DNA of 44,834 nucleotides from Bordetella parapertussis. Lineage in GTDB: Bacteria; Pseudomonadota; Gammaproteobacteria; Burkholderiales; Burkholderiaceae_B. Shown here one piece after another: positions 43,508 through 44,834 of this stretch (the stretch's first letter is position 1; each line of letters opens with the position of its first letter). A program made the position numbers and the translations under genes. The notes under the pieces are model-generated. The model searched no databases, was not told the DNA's origin, and saw nothing but the letters and a program-made list of their open reading frames with translations. The DNA is taken from contig CALQNE010000002.1 of NCBI GenBank assembly GCA_943331855.1, positions 1 to 44,834 on the forward strand, in the 5' to 3' direction.

Positions 43508-44834
43508 TCTCGATTAATGTCGTCACGCTGTTGTACCTGATTGCCTCTGTCTGTTTTATTCAGGCGCTTAAAGGTCTTTCACATCCAACCACCTCGCGAC
43601 TGGGCAATGCCTTTGGCATGATCGGGATGGTCATTGCAGTACTCACCACGGGCGCCCTGATCGTGGGCTTGGCACGTGAAGCGCACGCACTCACAGGTTT
43701 AGCCTGGGTGTTGGTTGGCTTATTGATTGGTGGCACGATTGGCACACTGATGGCCAAGCGCGTTGAAATGACCAAAATGCCAGAGCTCGTAGCCTTCATG
43801 CACAGCATGATTGGTTTAGCAGCGGTTGCCATCGCGGTTGCCATCGTGGCCGAACCACATGCCTTTAATGTCGCCGCCGCGGGTCAACCGATTCCGGTTG
43901 GTAATCGTCTTGAGTTATTCATCGGTACCTTTGTCGGTGCGATTACCTTCTCGGGCTCGGTGATTGCGTTTGGTAAGCTCTCAGGCGCCTATAAGTTCAG
44001 GCTGTTTCAAGGTGCACCGGTTTCGTTTCCGGGTCAGCACATGTTTAACCTTGCGCTGGCGCTTGCCATGCTGGGTTGTGGACTCTGGTTCATGCTCACG
44101 CAAAGCTGGACACCTTTTGTGCTGATGACGCTGATTGCCTTTGTGCTGGGCGTTCTCATCATTATCCCGATTGGCGGTGCAGACATGCCGGTTGTGGTGT
44201 CTATGCTCAATAGCTATTCGGGTTGGGCAGCGGCTGGCATTGGCTTTTCGCTCAACAACCCGATGCTGATTATTGCGGGCTCACTGGTGGGCTCTTCGGG
44301 TGCGATCTTGTCTTACATCATGTGTAAGGCCATGAACCGCTCGTTCTTTAACGTGATCTTAGGCGGTTTTGGCGGCACCAGTGATGGCGCTGCTGCAGCT
44401 GGCTCAGCCGAGCAACGCAACGTGCGTTCGGGTAGCTCAGACGACGCAGCCTTTTTGTTAACCAACGCCGAAACCGTCACCATCGTGCCGGGCTATGGCT
44501 TGGCGGTGGCCCGTGCCCAGCACGCGTTAAAAGAGTTAGCCGAGAAGCTCACTGAACATGGCGTGATCGTGAAGTATGCGATTCACCCTGTCGCCGGCCG
44601 TATGCCTGGCCACATGAACGTGCTGCTTGCCGAAGCCGAAGTGCCTTACGATCAAGTGTTTGAGATGGAAGACATCAACAGTGAGTTTGCACAAACAGAT
44701 GTGGTCTTGGTGTTGGGCGCAAACGATGTGGTGAACCCTGCCGCCAAAACAGATCCAAAATCACCCATCGCTGGGATGCCGATCTTAGAAGCCTACAAAG
44801 CAAAAACCATTATCGTCAACAAGCGTTCGATGGC
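43504..44834 (+). CDS. pntB: NAD(P) transhydrogenase subunit beta, 3' truncated by window end
   Basis: The NADP-binding subunit of transhydrogenase. Its start overlaps the pntAB stop as ATGA. The visible 443 residues hold about nine membrane helices, the conserved MTKMPELVAFMHSMIG and ADMPVVVSMLNSYSGWA segments, and after them the NADP domain with IVPGYGLAVARAQH, HPVAGRMPGHMNVLLAEA and VVLVLGANDVVNPAA. It ends in IIVNKRSM, where roughly the last 20 residues should follow. The open frame simply runs off the window; no defect is seen. Confidence 0.95.
   Translation, partial: MISINVVTLLYLIASVCFIQALKGLSHPTTSRLGNAFGMIGMVIAVLTTGALIVGLAREAHALTGLAWVLVGLLIGGTIGTLMAKRVEMTKMPELVAFMHSMIGLAAVAIAVAIVAEPHAFNVAAAGQPIPVGNRLELFIGTFVGAITFSGSVIAFGKLSGAYKFRLFQGAPVSFPGQHMFNLALALAMLGCGLWFMLTQSWTPFVLMTLIAFVLGVLIIIPIGGADMPVVVSMLNSYSGWAAAGIGFSLNNPMLIIAGSLVGSSGAILSYIMCKAMNRSFFNVILGGFGGTSDGAAAAGSAEQRNVRSGSSDDAAFLLTNAETVTIVPGYGLAVARAQHALKELAEKLTEHGVIVKYAIHPVAGRMPGHMNVLLAEAEVPYDQVFEMEDINSEFAQTDVVLVLGANDVVNPAAKTDPKSPIAGMPILEAYKAKTIIVNKRSM

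Overview
The window looks like chromosome of a Burkholderiales bacterium (Betaproteobacteria), most like the Alcaligenaceae-type branch, with G+C near 50 percent by eye. The main clues are six periplasmic receptors of the Bug/TctC family without their TctA/TctB membrane partners, a three-gene pnt transhydrogenase, a cytochrome b561/cytochrome c' pair, and Ntr- and Pho-type promoters. Genus is not assigned. No phage, insertion sequence, CRISPR array, rRNA or replication origin is visible, and no gene-free stretch exceeds 300 bases.

Region 1 (1-7.7 kb): a YghU-type glutathione S-transferase, four Bug receptors on both strands, an acyl-CoA desaturase, and a racemase-fold protein that has lost both catalytic cysteines and follows a Bug gene in one operon. 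Region 2 (7.7-14.3 kb): a tripartite RND efflux system, with the outer-membrane channel and adaptor genes on the minus strand and the pump gene divergent, then a universal stress protein. Region 3 (14.4-19.3 kb): a catabolic operon of CoA-transferase, two-domain VOC protein and crotonase, then a Bug receptor and a Cho-type nuclease. A 22-bp palindrome of FadR/GntR type precedes it. Region 4 (19.3-22.2 kb): a TetR regulator divergent from a seven-helix membrane protein with two matching operators around a strong promoter, a cysteine-rich secreted protein, an MNT nucleotidyltransferase whose HEPN partner is broken, and a tRNA-Met(CAT).

Region 5 (22.3-27.6 kb): a LigI-like amidohydrolase, an SDR dehydrogenase and a Bug receptor form an operon that converges on two M20-type amidohydrolase/peptidase genes. 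Region 6 (27.7-31.5 kb): the cynABDS cyanate uptake and degradation operon. It has a consensus sigma-54 promoter and an upstream NtrC-type palindrome, so nitrogen control is predicted. Region 7 (31.5-36.5 kb): a Ugp-type ABC transporter operon (order C-B-A-E) ending in a translationally coupled EEP-family phosphodiesterase and preceded by a Pho box with a matching -10. This is predicted to be phosphate-starvation scavenging of glycerophosphodiesters or glycerol-3-phosphate. Region 8 (36.6-44.8 kb): cytochrome b561, pcaD, cytochrome c', purB, a YibF-like GST, mnmA and pntAA-pntAB-pntB, the last cut by the window end.

Overall the window is a scavenging region: orphan receptors for carboxylates beside small catabolic operons, plus dedicated nitrogen (cyanate) and phosphorus (Ugp) operons whose regulatory sites can be read directly. 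The most useful observations are these cis-elements (sigma-54/NtrC, Pho box, TetR operators, GntR operator) and several family members with altered catalytic residues.
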